A DNA stretch of 64,000 bases from VMCP01 sp964492925 (GTDB lineage Bacteria > Bacteroidota > Bacteroidia > NS11-12g > UBA955), in contig CAZBMF010000001.1 of assembly GCA_964492925.1 (NCBI GenBank), forward strand, positions 1 through 64,000, given 5' to 3'. A model generated the notes under the pieces. It did no database searches and was not told the origin of the DNA. It saw only the letters and a program-made list of their open reading frames with translations. Positions 35,260 through 44,358 of the stretch are shown here, one piece after another (the stretch's first letter is position 1; each line of letters opens with the position of its first letter). Made by a program: the position numbers and the translations under genes.

Positions 35260-37641
35260 ATGGATTCAAAAGAAAAACACATTGGTACTAAAAATGATCC
35301 ATTTGATCTTATCAAACGGATCATTTTTGCTTATTGGCCTGTATATTTAATTTCTATATTATTGTCATTGTTTATTGCCAAAAACATTATAAAATATACA
35401 TCTCCAAATTTTGAAATTTATGCGAAGGTTTTAATCAAAGATGAAGAAGGAAATTCAGCGGGTAAAGATATTCTTAAAGAAATGGATATGTTTTCAAAAC
35501 AAAAATCCATTGATAATGAAATTGAAATTATTGGTTCTAGGTTGATTGCGAAGCAAGTAGCATTAAATATAAAATCATACGTAAAAATCTTTGGAAAGGG
35601 TAAAGTGCAAACATTGTTACAGGATTTGAAATTTCCTGTAAAGTTTGAAGCTTTGCTCATAGACTCAATGCCCACTTCTAGGGAAATGGAAATGAAAATA
35701 ATTAAGGGTAAAAACCCAAAAATTGTGATTGATGGAAAAACCTACAGACCAATCAATCAGATTATTTCCATTCGTAAATTTCAATTTTTAATGAAAGTTG
35801 ATTCGGCAGCGTTAAACAAACTGCAATTTGAGAATTACATGTTGCAATTTAACTCATTAGAAAGTGAAATTAACTCATTGTTGGCTTCATTGATAGTTGC
35901 ATCAACTGGTCGTAAAACTACCATTATGGGTTTGCGATTCAAATCTGAAAACATTTCATTGGGTCGTGATATTCTAAATGAATTTATTAGGGTTTATACA
36001 TCCAAAGCAGTAGACGAAAAGAGGGAAATTGCGCAATATACGTTGAACTTTATCAATGATCGATTAAAACTCCTAAGTGATGAATTGGCGAGTGTAGAAA
36101 AGAATATTGAAAATTTCAAAGAAGAAACCGGTTTGATGAATATATCTACTCAAGCCGAGAATTATCTGCAAGTTGTGAGAGCCACAGATGTTGAAATTTC
36201 AAAAGCAAAAATCCAACTATCAATTCTCGACAATATTGAAACCTACATACAAGGCAAAGGAAATAATCCAGGTGCAGCGCCTTCATTAATGGGATTTGAA
36301 GAACCTTTGTTGGTTTCTTTGTTAAGTAATTTGTATGATTTAGAGTTTGAATTAAACAAATCGGGCAAAGTGTCTGGGTATAGAGATGAAAAATACACAG
36401 CCATTATTGACGAAATAAGCAATTTAAAGAAAAGTATTCGCGAAAATATTGAGAGCACAAGAAAGAATTTACATACCAAAATCAAACAACTGAATCTTGA
36501 AATAGATAAAAATAAATTTCAATTTAAAGGTTTGCCAAAAAACGAAAGAATATTGGTGGACATAAGTAGACAGCAAAATGTTAAAAACGAAATTTACACT
36601 TATTTGTTGGAAAAACGAGAAGAATCAGCAATTTCTTATGCGTCTACAGTTTCAGATATCAGGGTCATTGAATGGGCTTATGGAGGCACTTTAATCTCTC
36701 CTAAATCGAACCTAATCTACGGTCAATGGTTTACCTATGGTTTGTTTATACCTTTATTGTTTTTTGCCTTTAGAATATTGTTGAATCCTAAGGTTTTGGT
36801 AAAAAAAGATATAACAGATTTCACCAAAGTTCCAATTGTAGCGGAATTAATATTTGATAAAGAAAGGCGAAAATTTGTAATTGGAGCGAAAGATCGAAGT
36901 TTTTTAAGTGAAACTTTACGCAGTATTCGAACTAAATTATCATACTTTAAATTTGAAACAGAAACCAAAGTCATCATGGTAACTTCGTCGATTCCGAATG
37001 AAGGAAAAAGTTTCTTAACCCTAAATTTGGGATTGTCGTATAGTTTATCTGGGAAAAAAGTACTCTTAATTGGTGCTGATTTGAGGAAGCCGGTTTTACA
37101 CAAGGCATTTGAAATTTCTGGTAGTAAGGGATTGTCAAATTTCTTGGCAAATTCATTGAGCTTAAAAGATGTAATCTTCCAGACTAAATTTGAAAATGTT
37201 TCTATTATTCCAAGTGGTCCCGTCCCTCCAAATCCTTCCGAACTAATTGATGGTGAAATATTTGATCATCTTCTAGAGGAATTAAAAAAAGATTATGATG
37301 TAATTATCATCGATACGCCACCATTGGGTTTGGTTACAGACGCACTCATCATAGCACCCAAAACAGATATTCAAATATTTATGGTAAGGCAAGATGTAAC
37401 GCCAAAAGAAGCAATTGCCAATATTATCGACAAGCATACGAGTCACGATAATTTTAAGCAGCCAATGATCATTTTCAATGGAATTAAGCCTAAAGGAATT
37501 TGGACAGGTAAGAAATACGGTTCTTCATACTATGGTTATGGCTATGGGTATGGATACGGGTATGGGGCTTATGGTTATTATGGTTCAAGAAATAAAACTG
37601 GATATGCTTTTGTTTTGAAAAACTTATTCCGAAGAAAATGA
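35260..37641 (+). CDS. Wzc-like polysaccharide co-polymerase and tyrosine autokinase
   Basis: A 793-residue protein. Two membrane segments (about residues 27-45 and 492-510) flank a periplasmic coiled-coil-rich Wzz domain. The cytoplasmic BY-kinase domain has Walker A (SSIPNEGKS, about 574-582), Walker A' (LLIGADLRKP, about 603-612) and Walker B (VIIIDTPPLG, about 682-691). The tail (residues 753-774) is a Gly-Tyr cluster with 11 tyrosines, the expected autophosphorylation region. It controls chain length and export with the Wza-like partner three bases upstream. No separate phosphatase gene is seen next to it. Confidence 0.93.
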   Translation: MDSKEKHIGTKNDPFDLIKRIIFAYWPVYLISILLSLFIAKNIIKYTSPNFEIYAKVLIKDEEGNSAGKDILKEMDMFSKQKSIDNEIEIIGSRLIAKQVALNIKSYVKIFGKGKVQTLLQDLKFPVKFEALLIDSMPTSREMEMKIIKGKNPKIVIDGKTYRPINQIISIRKFQFLMKVDSAALNKLQFENYMLQFNSLESEINSLLASLIVASTGRKTTIMGLRFKSENISLGRDILNEFIRVYTSKAVDEKREIAQYTLNFINDRLKLLSDELASVEKNIENFKEETGLMNISTQAENYLQVVRATDVEISKAKIQLSILDNIETYIQGKGNNPGAAPSLMGFEEPLLVSLLSNLYDLEFELNKSGKVSGYRDEKYTAIIDEISNLKKSIRENIESTRKNLHTKIKQLNLEIDKNKFQFKGLPKNERILVDISRQQNVKNEIYTYLLEKREESAISYASTVSDIRVIEWAYGGTLISPKSNLIYGQWFTYGLFIPLLFFAFRILLNPKVLVKKDITDFTKVPIVAELIFDKERRKFVIGAKDRSFLSETLRSIRTKLSYFKFETETKVIMVTSSIPNEGKSFLTLNLGLSYSLSGKKVLLIGADLRKPVLHKAFEISGSKGLSNFLANSLSLKDVIFQTKFENVSIIPSGPVPPNPSELIDGEIFDHLLEELKKDYDVIIIDTPPLGLVTDALIIAPKTDIQIFMVRQDVTPKEAIANIIDKHTSHDNFKQPMIIFNGIKPKGIWTGKKYGSSYYGYGYGYGYGYGAYGYYGSRNKTGYAFVLKNLFRRK

Positions 37642-38897
37642 TTCAATCTTTTATAAACAGAAGTTTTACACAACTTCTAACACTTTTTCTGCTTTTTAGC
37701 TTGGTACTGTTCAAATTGTCTGGAGTAATCATGTATATTGATTCTTACGGATACATTGAAAATCATATCATAAGGTCAGCTGTTTATCCGCTTTTTTTGG
37801 ATTTTTTGAGCTTTGATCAATCACATACAATTGTGGTTTTCATTCAAATGTTCCTTACGGCTTTTTCCCTATCGTATTTTGCCAAATTGAACAAGTTTAT
37901 ATTTGAAAATGTATGGATTTACTGTGCATATATGGTTTTTGGATTTATTATCATTGGTAATTTTTCAAATGCTGTAATATCTGAAGCACTCGCGATTCCC
38001 TTTTTCATCTTTTTCCTTTCAAAATTTATTTTAATCTTGAAAAGTGAGTATACCACCAAAACGTATATTGAAACGATTTTGTGGCTTACTGTAATTATTT
38101 CAATAAGAAATCAATTTGTGTTTTTACTGCCTGTTTTCGCTTTGGCGCTTCTCATTATTAAGCCTAAACCAGCAAAGAAAATTTATTTTGTAGGATTGTT
38201 GATCCCTATTTTACTCAATACCATTGTTGATAGAACATACCATCAATTTAAGCATAATCACTTTATAGCAACACCCTATACTGGTATGCAAATTTTACCT
38301 TCGGTATTATTTAATGCAAATCTGTCTGATTCTGTAATATTTACAGATAAAAATGAGAGAAAAGACTTTGTTTACTTGAAACAACAATTACTGGATAAGT
38401 ATATTGATCACCAAAAAATGGATACAATATTGGGAAATAGTCCTCAATATCTGTTCACAGTTTTTTTCGATGTAATTGCGCACCGTACAATTAAACCATA
38501 TTATTTGGATCAACTCAAACATTTAAATCAATACGACCAATATGTTACAATGGATGAAAAAGGGAAACATATGTATTTCTTATTATTCAAGAAAAATTTA
38601 AAGTCTAACGTATTGTTCTATTTTAACCTAATTAGATTGAATGGTTATAACAACTGGTTGATTTTTATCATTTTTGTTTTCGTGATTTTATTTACTTTAT
38701 TTCATTATTTGAAATTTGGCAAATGGGAATTTCTTTTGATATTTATTTCATTAACTGCATTACTAATGAATCAATCTTTAGTGACATTAGTGAACATCAT
38801 TGGATATCGATACGTGGTTTATAATTACATTTTCATTTTTTACGTAATGTTACATATTCTCAATCAATCAACTTTAAATCTTAAATCTCAAAATTAA
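37638..38897 (+). CDS. Multi-spanning membrane protein of unknown function
   Basis: A 419-residue integral membrane protein with about nine to ten hydrophobic segments. Features are a short cytoplasmic N-terminus, an early loop YIDSYGYIENHIIRSAVYPLF, and a periplasmic-type hydrophilic stretch between about residues 205 and 315. That layout (acidic residues in the first loop, TM bundle, large soluble loop) resembles GT-C-type mannosyltransferase-like proteins, but I do not recognise a specific family. It overlaps the kinase gene by four bases (ATGA) and the rfbF ATG by one base, so it belongs to the same operon. It may be a second polymerase-like or sugar-modifying enzyme. Confidence 0.65.
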   Translation: MIQSFINRSFTQLLTLFLLFSLVLFKLSGVIMYIDSYGYIENHIIRSAVYPLFLDFLSFDQSHTIVVFIQMFLTAFSLSYFAKLNKFIFENVWIYCAYMVFGFIIIGNFSNAVISEALAIPFFIFFLSKFILILKSEYTTKTYIETILWLTVIISIRNQFVFLLPVFALALLIIKPKPAKKIYFVGLLIPILLNTIVDRTYHQFKHNHFIATPYTGMQILPSVLFNANLSDSVIFTDKNERKDFVYLKQQLLDKYIDHQKMDTILGNSPQYLFTVFFDVIAHRTIKPYYLDQLKHLNQYDQYVTMDEKGKHMYFLLFKKNLKSNVLFYFNLIRLNGYNNWLIFIIFVFVILFTLFHYLKFGKWEFLLIFISLTALLMNQSLVTLVNIIGYRYVVYNYIFIFYVMLHILNQSTLNLKSQN

Positions 38898-39667
38898 TGA
38901 AGGTAGTACTTTTAGCCGGTGGATTAGGTACCCGATTATCGGAAGAAACAGACACAAAGCCAAAACCCATGGTAGAAATTGGTGGGAAACCCATTTTATG
39001 GCATATCATGAAAATCTATAGCCAATATGGATTTAATGAATTTATTGTATGTTTGGGATATAAGGGTTATGTAATAAAAGAGTATTTTGCTAATTACTTT
39101 AGACATCAGTCCGATATTACCATTGATTTAAAAAACAATACCACTGAAATTCATAACTCGCAGGCCGAACCTTGGAAGATTTCATTGATTGATACCGGTA
39201 TTGCAACAATGACGGGTGGTAGAATTAAAAGAATTCAAAAATATATTGGAAATGAACCCTTTTTATTGACCTATGGTGATGGAGTTTCAGATATCAATAT
39301 TCAAGAATTAATTGACTTTCATCAACAAAGTAATCACCTATTAACGGTTTCATCGATACAGCCTACAGGTCGCTTTGGTGCTTTGGAAATTGATGAAAAT
39401 CAAATGGTTAAAAAATTCGTCGAAAAACCTAAGGGTGATGGCGCTTGGATAAATGCTGGTTTTTTTGTTTGTGAACCGGGAATCTTTGATTTTATTGGTG
39501 GTGATGATACAATTTTTGAAAAAGAACCACTCGAAAAAATTGCTGAGTTAAATCAATTAAAAGCGTTCAAACATGAAGGTTTCTGGAAGCCTATGGATAG
39601 TATGCGCGATAAATATGAACTTGAAAGTTTATGGCAATCAAATAAAGCTCCATGGAAAACTTGGTAA
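38897..39667 (+). CDS. rfbF: Glucose-1-phosphate cytidylyltransferase
   Basis: A 256-residue nucleotidyltransferase making CDP-glucose from CTP and glucose 1-phosphate, the first step to CDP-3,6-dideoxyhexoses. The N-terminal signature LLAGGLGTRLSEETDTKPKP, then MVEIGGKPILWHIM, and the block FVEKPKGDGAWINAGFFV are characteristic of RfbF rather than RfbA (dTDP) enzymes. YGDGVSDINI holds the metal-binding Asp. It overlaps rfbG by 16 bases and is followed by the rest of the pathway in order. Confidence 0.95.
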   Translation: MKVVLLAGGLGTRLSEETDTKPKPMVEIGGKPILWHIMKIYSQYGFNEFIVCLGYKGYVIKEYFANYFRHQSDITIDLKNNTTEIHNSQAEPWKISLIDTGIATMTGGRIKRIQKYIGNEPFLLTYGDGVSDINIQELIDFHQQSNHLLTVSSIQPTGRFGALEIDENQMVKKFVEKPKGDGAWINAGFFVCEPGIFDFIGGDDTIFEKEPLEKIAELNQLKAFKHEGFWKPMDSMRDKYELESLWQSNKAPWKTW

Positions 39668-40728
39668 ATCAAACAATTTTAAATCAATTTACAAATAAAA
39701 AAATAGTCATAACCGGACATACGGGATTTAAAGGTGCTTGGCTAGCACAATTGTTATTAAATGTTACACAAAACATTAAAGGAATTGCATTAAAACCCAA
39801 TACTTCTCCTAATTTATTTGATTCCCTCAATTTAGAAAAGAAACTTGATAGCGTATTTGCCGATATCAATGATTTTGAAAATCTTGAAAAACAAATTTTA
39901 TCATTTGAGCCAGATTATATTTTTCATTTAGCAGCCCAACCGCTTGTGAGGTATTCATATGTGCATACTTTAGAAACCTATAAAACCAATGTAATTGGAA
40001 CCGCCAATATTCTCGAGTCTTGTAAGAAATTGACAAATCCTTGTGTGGTAGTTTGTATTACAACTGATAAAGTGTACCACAATAAAGAAGAGCATTATGC
40101 CTACAGTGAAGGTGATCATTTGGGGGGACATGATCCATATTCTTCAAGTAAAGCGGCGGCAGAATTAATAATTGATAGCTATAGAAAATCGTTTTTTTCT
40201 GAAGGACATATACAAGTGGCAAGTGCCAGAGCGGGAAATGTTATTGGAGGCGGTGATTGGTCTGATGATAGATTGGTGCCCGATATTGTAAAATCGATAC
40301 AGAAAAATTCCAAAATTATTTTAAGAAATCCTTCATCTGTTCGTCCTTGGCAACATGTTTTAGATCCACTATTTGGATATTTAATATTGGCTGCAAAAAT
40401 GAACTTAAATCCTCACCAATTTACAGAGGCATGGAATTTTGGTCCTAATAATGGCGAAGAAAAAACAGTTTCTGAAGTTGTTAATATATTTTATGAAACT
40501 TATGGATTAGAGCCTGAGGTAAATGTGCAAAATTTAAACGAACCTCACGAGGCTAACTTATTGATGTTGAATATCAATAAGGCAAAATCAATATTGGGTT
40601 GGCAACCAACTTGGAATACTACACGAGCAATCAAAGAAACAGCGTTTTGGTATAAATCTTTAAACCTGAACAATGCTGAGTTTTTGGTAAACAAACAAAT
40701 AAAGACTTTTCTTTCTAATGAACTTTGA
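39652..40728 (+). CDS. rfbG: CDP-glucose 4,6-dehydratase
   Basis: A 358-residue extended SDR enzyme that converts CDP-glucose to CDP-4-keto-6-deoxyglucose. It shows the NAD-binding GHTGFKGAWL, FHLAAQPLVRYSY, TTDKVYHNKE, the catalytic Tyr/Lys in DPYSSSKAAAE, and RAGNVIGGGDWSDDRLVPD, the RfbG signature. The C-terminal block LGWQPTWNTTRAIKETAFWY is also standard. It lies between rfbF and rfbH with overlaps on both sides, so expression of the three should be tightly coupled. Confidence 0.95.
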   Translation: MENLVNQTILNQFTNKKIVITGHTGFKGAWLAQLLLNVTQNIKGIALKPNTSPNLFDSLNLEKKLDSVFADINDFENLEKQILSFEPDYIFHLAAQPLVRYSYVHTLETYKTNVIGTANILESCKKLTNPCVVVCITTDKVYHNKEEHYAYSEGDHLGGHDPYSSSKAAAELIIDSYRKSFFSEGHIQVASARAGNVIGGGDWSDDRLVPDIVKSIQKNSKIILRNPSSVRPWQHVLDPLFGYLILAAKMNLNPHQFTEAWNFGPNNGEEKTVSEVVNIFYETYGLEPEVNVQNLNEPHEANLLMLNINKAKSILGWQPTWNTTRAIKETAFWYKSLNLNNAEFLVNKQIKTFLSNEL

Positions 40729-42028
40729 TTATAAAAACATTCAATCTGATGATTTAAAACAAAAATTATCAGAAATTATCTCTCAAAACATTCATCAATC
40801 TATTATTCCAGGGCAGCATTATATACCTGTTACTGGAAAAGTATTAGATGTAGATGATATCTTACACGGTGTAGATGCAACATTAGATGCTTGGTTAACT
40901 ACAGGAAGATACGCAAAGGATTTTGAAAAAGATTTCGCAGCCTATTTTGGTAGTAAAGCATCTGTGCTTGTAAATTCAGGATCCTCGGCAAATCTCGTTG
41001 CTTTTTACGCTTTAACAAGTCCTAAATTGGGCGAAAGAGCCATTAAACCAGGCGATGAAGTTATTACTGTTGCTGCAGGATTTCCAACCACAATCAATCC
41101 GATGATACAATTTGGTTGTGTGCCTGTTTTTCTCGACATAGATATCCCTGCTTATAATATTGATGTTACTCATCTAGAGAAAGCTATTTCCCCAAAAACA
41201 AAAGCAATTATGATTGCTCATTCTTTAGGTAATCCATTTAATCTTGAAGCCGTAAAAGCGATTGCTGATAAATATAATTTATGGTTAATTGAAGATGATT
41301 GCGACTCATTGGGAGCTACCTATAATGGTCAAAAAACTGGAACCTTTGGTGATCTTGCAACTGTTTCATTTTACCCAGCGCATCATATCACGATGGGTGA
41401 GGGAGGTGCAGTTTTGGTTAACAATATAAAATTATTGAGACCAGCATGGAGTTTTAGAGATTGGGGTAGAGATTGTTACTGTGAACCTGGTAAAGACAAT
41501 ACTTGCGGAAGGAGATTTGATTGGCAGTTAGGACAATTACCATGTGGATATGACCATAAATACACGTATAGTCATATTGGTTTTAACTTAAAGGTAACTG
41601 ATACACAAGCTGCAATTGGTTTGAATCAACTGAGGAAGGCCGATCAATTTGTTGCAAAGCGTCGTGAAAATCATAAAATGTTATATGATTTAATGAAACC
41701 TTTGGAAGACTATTTTATTTTACCTGAGGCAACACCAAATTCTAATCCATCATGGTTTGGTTTTATGCTAACAGTGAGGGAAGGTTCAAATATTGATCGC
41801 AATGAATTGGTAAAATATTTAGAAGAACATAAAATTGGTACCAGATTGTTTTTTGGAGGAAATATGTTAAAACAGCCGGCCTATGAGCATATTAATCATA
41901 GGGTTGTAGGAAGTTTAACAAATTGCGACGTGGTAATGAACCATTCATTCTGGTTGGGTGTATGGCCTGGATTAAATCAAGAACATTTTGAATATATTGT
42001 AAAAACAATAAAAGAGTTTATTGGATGA
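40718..42028 (+). CDS. rfbH: CDP-6-deoxy-4-keto-glucose 3-dehydrase (E1)
   Basis: A 436-residue PMP/[2Fe-2S] enzyme that removes the C3 hydroxyl of CDP-4-keto-6-deoxyglucose. It belongs to the DegT fold but has His (YPAHHITMGEGGA, His222/223) where aminotransferases have the PLP lysine. The iron-sulfur ligands fit the known E1 pattern exactly: Cys195, then Cys253 (57 residues between), Cys255 and Cys263 (7 between). This strongly supports function rather than a generic aminotransferase. Its reductase partner E3 (DdhD/AscD type) is not in the window and must be encoded elsewhere or replaced. Confidence 0.95.
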   Translation: MNFDYKNIQSDDLKQKLSEIISQNIHQSIIPGQHYIPVTGKVLDVDDILHGVDATLDAWLTTGRYAKDFEKDFAAYFGSKASVLVNSGSSANLVAFYALTSPKLGERAIKPGDEVITVAAGFPTTINPMIQFGCVPVFLDIDIPAYNIDVTHLEKAISPKTKAIMIAHSLGNPFNLEAVKAIADKYNLWLIEDDCDSLGATYNGQKTGTFGDLATVSFYPAHHITMGEGGAVLVNNIKLLRPAWSFRDWGRDCYCEPGKDNTCGRRFDWQLGQLPCGYDHKYTYSHIGFNLKVTDTQAAIGLNQLRKADQFVAKRRENHKMLYDLMKPLEDYFILPEATPNSNPSWFGFMLTVREGSNIDRNELVKYLEEHKIGTRLFFGGNMLKQPAYEHINHRVVGSLTNCDVVMNHSFWLGVWPGLNQEHFEYIVKTIKEFIG

Positions 42029-42561
42029 ATAATGCACTCGAGCAAATAACCGAAGGTTTATACAAAATTAATCATCGATTTGCTGAAGATAACAGAGGAA
42101 ATTTCACAAAAATTTTTCAGTTTTCTAATTTGCCTATTGAGGATTCATCTGTTTCATTTGTTGAGAGTTATATAACAGAATCTCATGCCAATGTTATTAG
42201 AGGGATGCATTTTCAAACACCTCCATTTGATCATTGGAAATTGGTGACAGTTTTAAATGGGACTATTGTTGATGTAGTTTTAGATTTGAGAAAAGGAGAT
42301 GGATTTGGGAAATATTATTCATTTCAATTAGATGAAAATAGTAAATTTTCTTTATTGATCGCTCCTGGATTTGCCCATGGATTTAAATCAATGGAAGATC
42401 ATACCAAATTGATATATCATGTATCTTCAGAATATTCGGCACAACATGATTTTGGTATCCGTTATAATAGTTTTGGTTTTGATTGGAACTGTGAAAACCC
42501 GATAATGTCGGAGCGAGATAATAACTTTATACCATTTTCACAATATTTGTCACCATTTTGA
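42025..42561 (+). CDS. RmlC-like sugar 3,5-epimerase (probable CDP-sugar epimerase)
   Basis: A 178-residue cupin of the dTDP-4-dehydrorhamnose 3,5-epimerase family. Visible landmarks are EDNRGNFTKIF, the catalytic-His region VIRGMHFQTPPF, the substrate loop VVDVVLDLRKGDG and the second active-site area APGFAHGF. There is no RmlA/B/D set here; the gene sits directly between rfbH and a reductase gene. The likely substrate is therefore the CDP-4-keto-3,6-dideoxyhexose, inverted at C5 as AscE does in CDP-ascarylose synthesis. That assignment is by context; RmlC-type use is the alternative. ATGA overlap with rfbH. Confidence 0.82.
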   Translation: MNNALEQITEGLYKINHRFAEDNRGNFTKIFQFSNLPIEDSSVSFVESYITESHANVIRGMHFQTPPFDHWKLVTVLNGTIVDVVLDLRKGDGFGKYYSFQLDENSKFSLLIAPGFAHGFKSMEDHTKLIYHVSSEYSAQHDFGIRYNSFGFDWNCENPIMSERDNNFIPFSQYLSPF

Positions 42562-43394
42562 AAAAAGTACTTATAACTGGCGCAACAGGATTTATTGGGT
42601 CAAATTTATTATCGAAGTTACAAGATGAAATAGACATCAGTGTTCTAGCATTAAAGAGAAGTAGCTCTTCCGGACCAGTATTCCAATTAAATAAAGAACC
42701 AGAATGGTTGAGTTCTGAATTGGAAAATGTGCAATCAGAATCGCTTAAATCAGTTGAAATATTAGTCCATCTTGCTGCACATTCTGCCAATACTCCATAC
42801 GATAACTTAGAAAATTGTATCAAGTATAATTATGAAAATCCTATTCTGTTATTTCAAAAAGCATACGAAAATGGCATTAAAAGGTTCATCGTAACAGGTA
42901 CTTGTTTTGAGTATGGTGAGTCTTGTAATCATTATGATTATTTACCTACAGATGCTCCTTTGATTCCAAATAATTCATATGCGCAATCTAAAACAATGTT
43001 TTTTAATTGGTTAAAGGATTGGTGTGTAGGCAAAGAAATTCAAATAGTATATCTACGTTTATTTCAAGTTTTTGGACCTGGTGAACAAAGCTCAAGGTTA
43101 TGGCCTATGATTATCGATTCTGCTCAACAAAATAAAGACATTATTTTATCGCCTGGTGAACAGATTAGGGATTTTATTCATGTAAATGATGTAGTTTCAA
43201 AAATATTGGATAAGATAAAGGAAGAAAAAGTAAGTTGGGGTCTTTTATCAGAAAATGTAGGCACCGGACATGGAATTACGGTTCGTGAATTTGTTGAAAG
43301 ATGGTATAATTCACTAGATGGAAAAGGAAAATTAAAATTCGGCGAATTGCCTTATAAGCCTGGTGAATATATGAGAATTGTTGCAAAACTTTGA
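42558..43394 (+). CDS. SDR-family CDP-4-keto-3,6-dideoxyhexose 4-reductase-like
   Basis: A 278-residue NAD(P)-dependent SDR enzyme. It starts with TTG in a TTGA overlap with the epimerase stop. The Rossmann motif is ITGATGFIGSNLL, catalytic Tyr/Lys lie in NNSYAQSKTM, and RLFQVFGPGEQSSRLWP and RDFIHVNDV follow as in RfbJ/AscF-like reductases. Its position after rfbF, rfbG, rfbH and an epimerase suggests it performs the final 4-keto reduction to a CDP-3,6-dideoxyhexose, ascarylose being the best fit because an epimerase is present. Other SDR roles are possible. Confidence 0.82.
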   Translation: MKKVLITGATGFIGSNLLSKLQDEIDISVLALKRSSSSGPVFQLNKEPEWLSSELENVQSESLKSVEILVHLAAHSANTPYDNLENCIKYNYENPILLFQKAYENGIKRFIVTGTCFEYGESCNHYDYLPTDAPLIPNNSYAQSKTMFFNWLKDWCVGKEIQIVYLRLFQVFGPGEQSSRLWPMIIDSAQQNKDIILSPGEQIRDFIHVNDVVSKILDKIKEEKVSWGLLSENVGTGHGITVREFVERWYNSLDGKGKLKFGELPYKPGEYMRIVAKL

Positions 43395-43434
43395 TCTATT
43401 ATATGAGTATTAAATTTAGAAGTATTATTTTTTG

Positions 43435-44358
43435 ATGAATTTAGTTACTGTTTGTTTACCAGTTTTTGAGCGATATGATTTTTTTGAGAACGCTGTTAAT
43501 TCAGTTTTAAATCAAACAGTTGGTTGCCAAATATTGGTTTGCGATAATGCATCTAGTCATAATTTATTTCAGCAATATTGTGTAGAAAAAAATATTAGAT
43601 ACCATAGAAATGAAACAAATATTGGGTTATTTAATAATTGGAACCGTTGTGCAGAACTTTGTGATACAGAATATTTTGTGCTTTTATCTGACGATGATTT
43701 CCTTGAACCTGATTTTATTGAATCTTTCTATAAAAATTTGAAAACTTTTTCAAATTTGGATATTTATTATTCAAATTTTAAAATTTATGAGTTTTCAACT
43801 GGTGAATATTCTCATCATGATCATCGTATTCCATTCGGATATTTTGAAAATACAAAGGAAATACTAAAATATGGTTTAGAATTTGGGTTGTCATTTCCAG
43901 TTTTTGCGAGTGTAATCAGAAAAAGTATTTTTAGTGGCTTTGAAAACAATTTCCATACCAGTGCAGATTGGTTGTGGATGTATTCACATACCAGAACATT
44001 AAAAGTTTATGGAAATTCAGAATTTAAAATAAATAGAGGTAGCCATACCTCAAACGATTCTAAAAATTCAGAGACCGCAATAAGGTGCATTTTTGCAATT
44101 TCTTTCATCTATGGAAAATACTTAAATAAAGAATTGAAAAATGAAGGAATAAAATTTAGATTTTTATCTTTTGTTCGATCTCTTGCCTGTGTGGTTGATC
44201 TTTACGCATACAATGATATTGATTTGATAAATAAAATATTGTATAATGAGCATAATAAATACAATTCTATTGTGATTAAATATAATTGCATTAAATTTTT
44301 GCCTAAAATTATTTTGAAAATCGCATATAAGTTTTATTTTAAAAAATACTATGGATAA
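43435..44358 (+). CDS. Family 2 glycosyltransferase
   Basis: A 307-residue GT-A glycosyltransferase. ATG 43435 is chosen over a TTG three bases earlier. The GT2 landmarks are TVCLPVFERYDFFENAVNSVL at the N-terminus, LVCDNAS, NIGLFNNWNRC and the metal-binding LLSDDDFL. No membrane segments are visible until a hydrophobic, basic C-terminus (KIILKIAYKFYFKKYY), which may bind the membrane surface. Donor and acceptor are unknown; by position it could add the 3,6-dideoxyhexose made by the preceding genes. It overlaps the flippase gene by 8 bases. Confidence 0.88.
   Translation: MNLVTVCLPVFERYDFFENAVNSVLNQTVGCQILVCDNASSHNLFQQYCVEKNIRYHRNETNIGLFNNWNRCAELCDTEYFVLLSDDDFLEPDFIESFYKNLKTFSNLDIYYSNFKIYEFSTGEYSHHDHRIPFGYFENTKEILKYGLEFGLSFPVFASVIRKSIFSGFENNFHTSADWLWMYSHTRTLKVYGNSEFKINRGSHTSNDSKNSETAIRCIFAISFIYGKYLNKELKNEGIKFRFLSFVRSLACVVDLYAYNDIDLINKILYNEHNKYNSIVIKYNCIKFLPKIILKIAYKFYFKKYYG

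Noticed and set aside
37516..37581. Six-base repeats in the Wzc-like gene as an on/off phase-variation switch
   Set aside because: The units are multiples of three, so slippage would not change the reading frame.
40718..42028. rfbH as a simple DegT aminotransferase
   Set aside because: His replaces the PLP lysine and the exact four-cysteine iron-sulfur spacing of E1 dehydrase is present.
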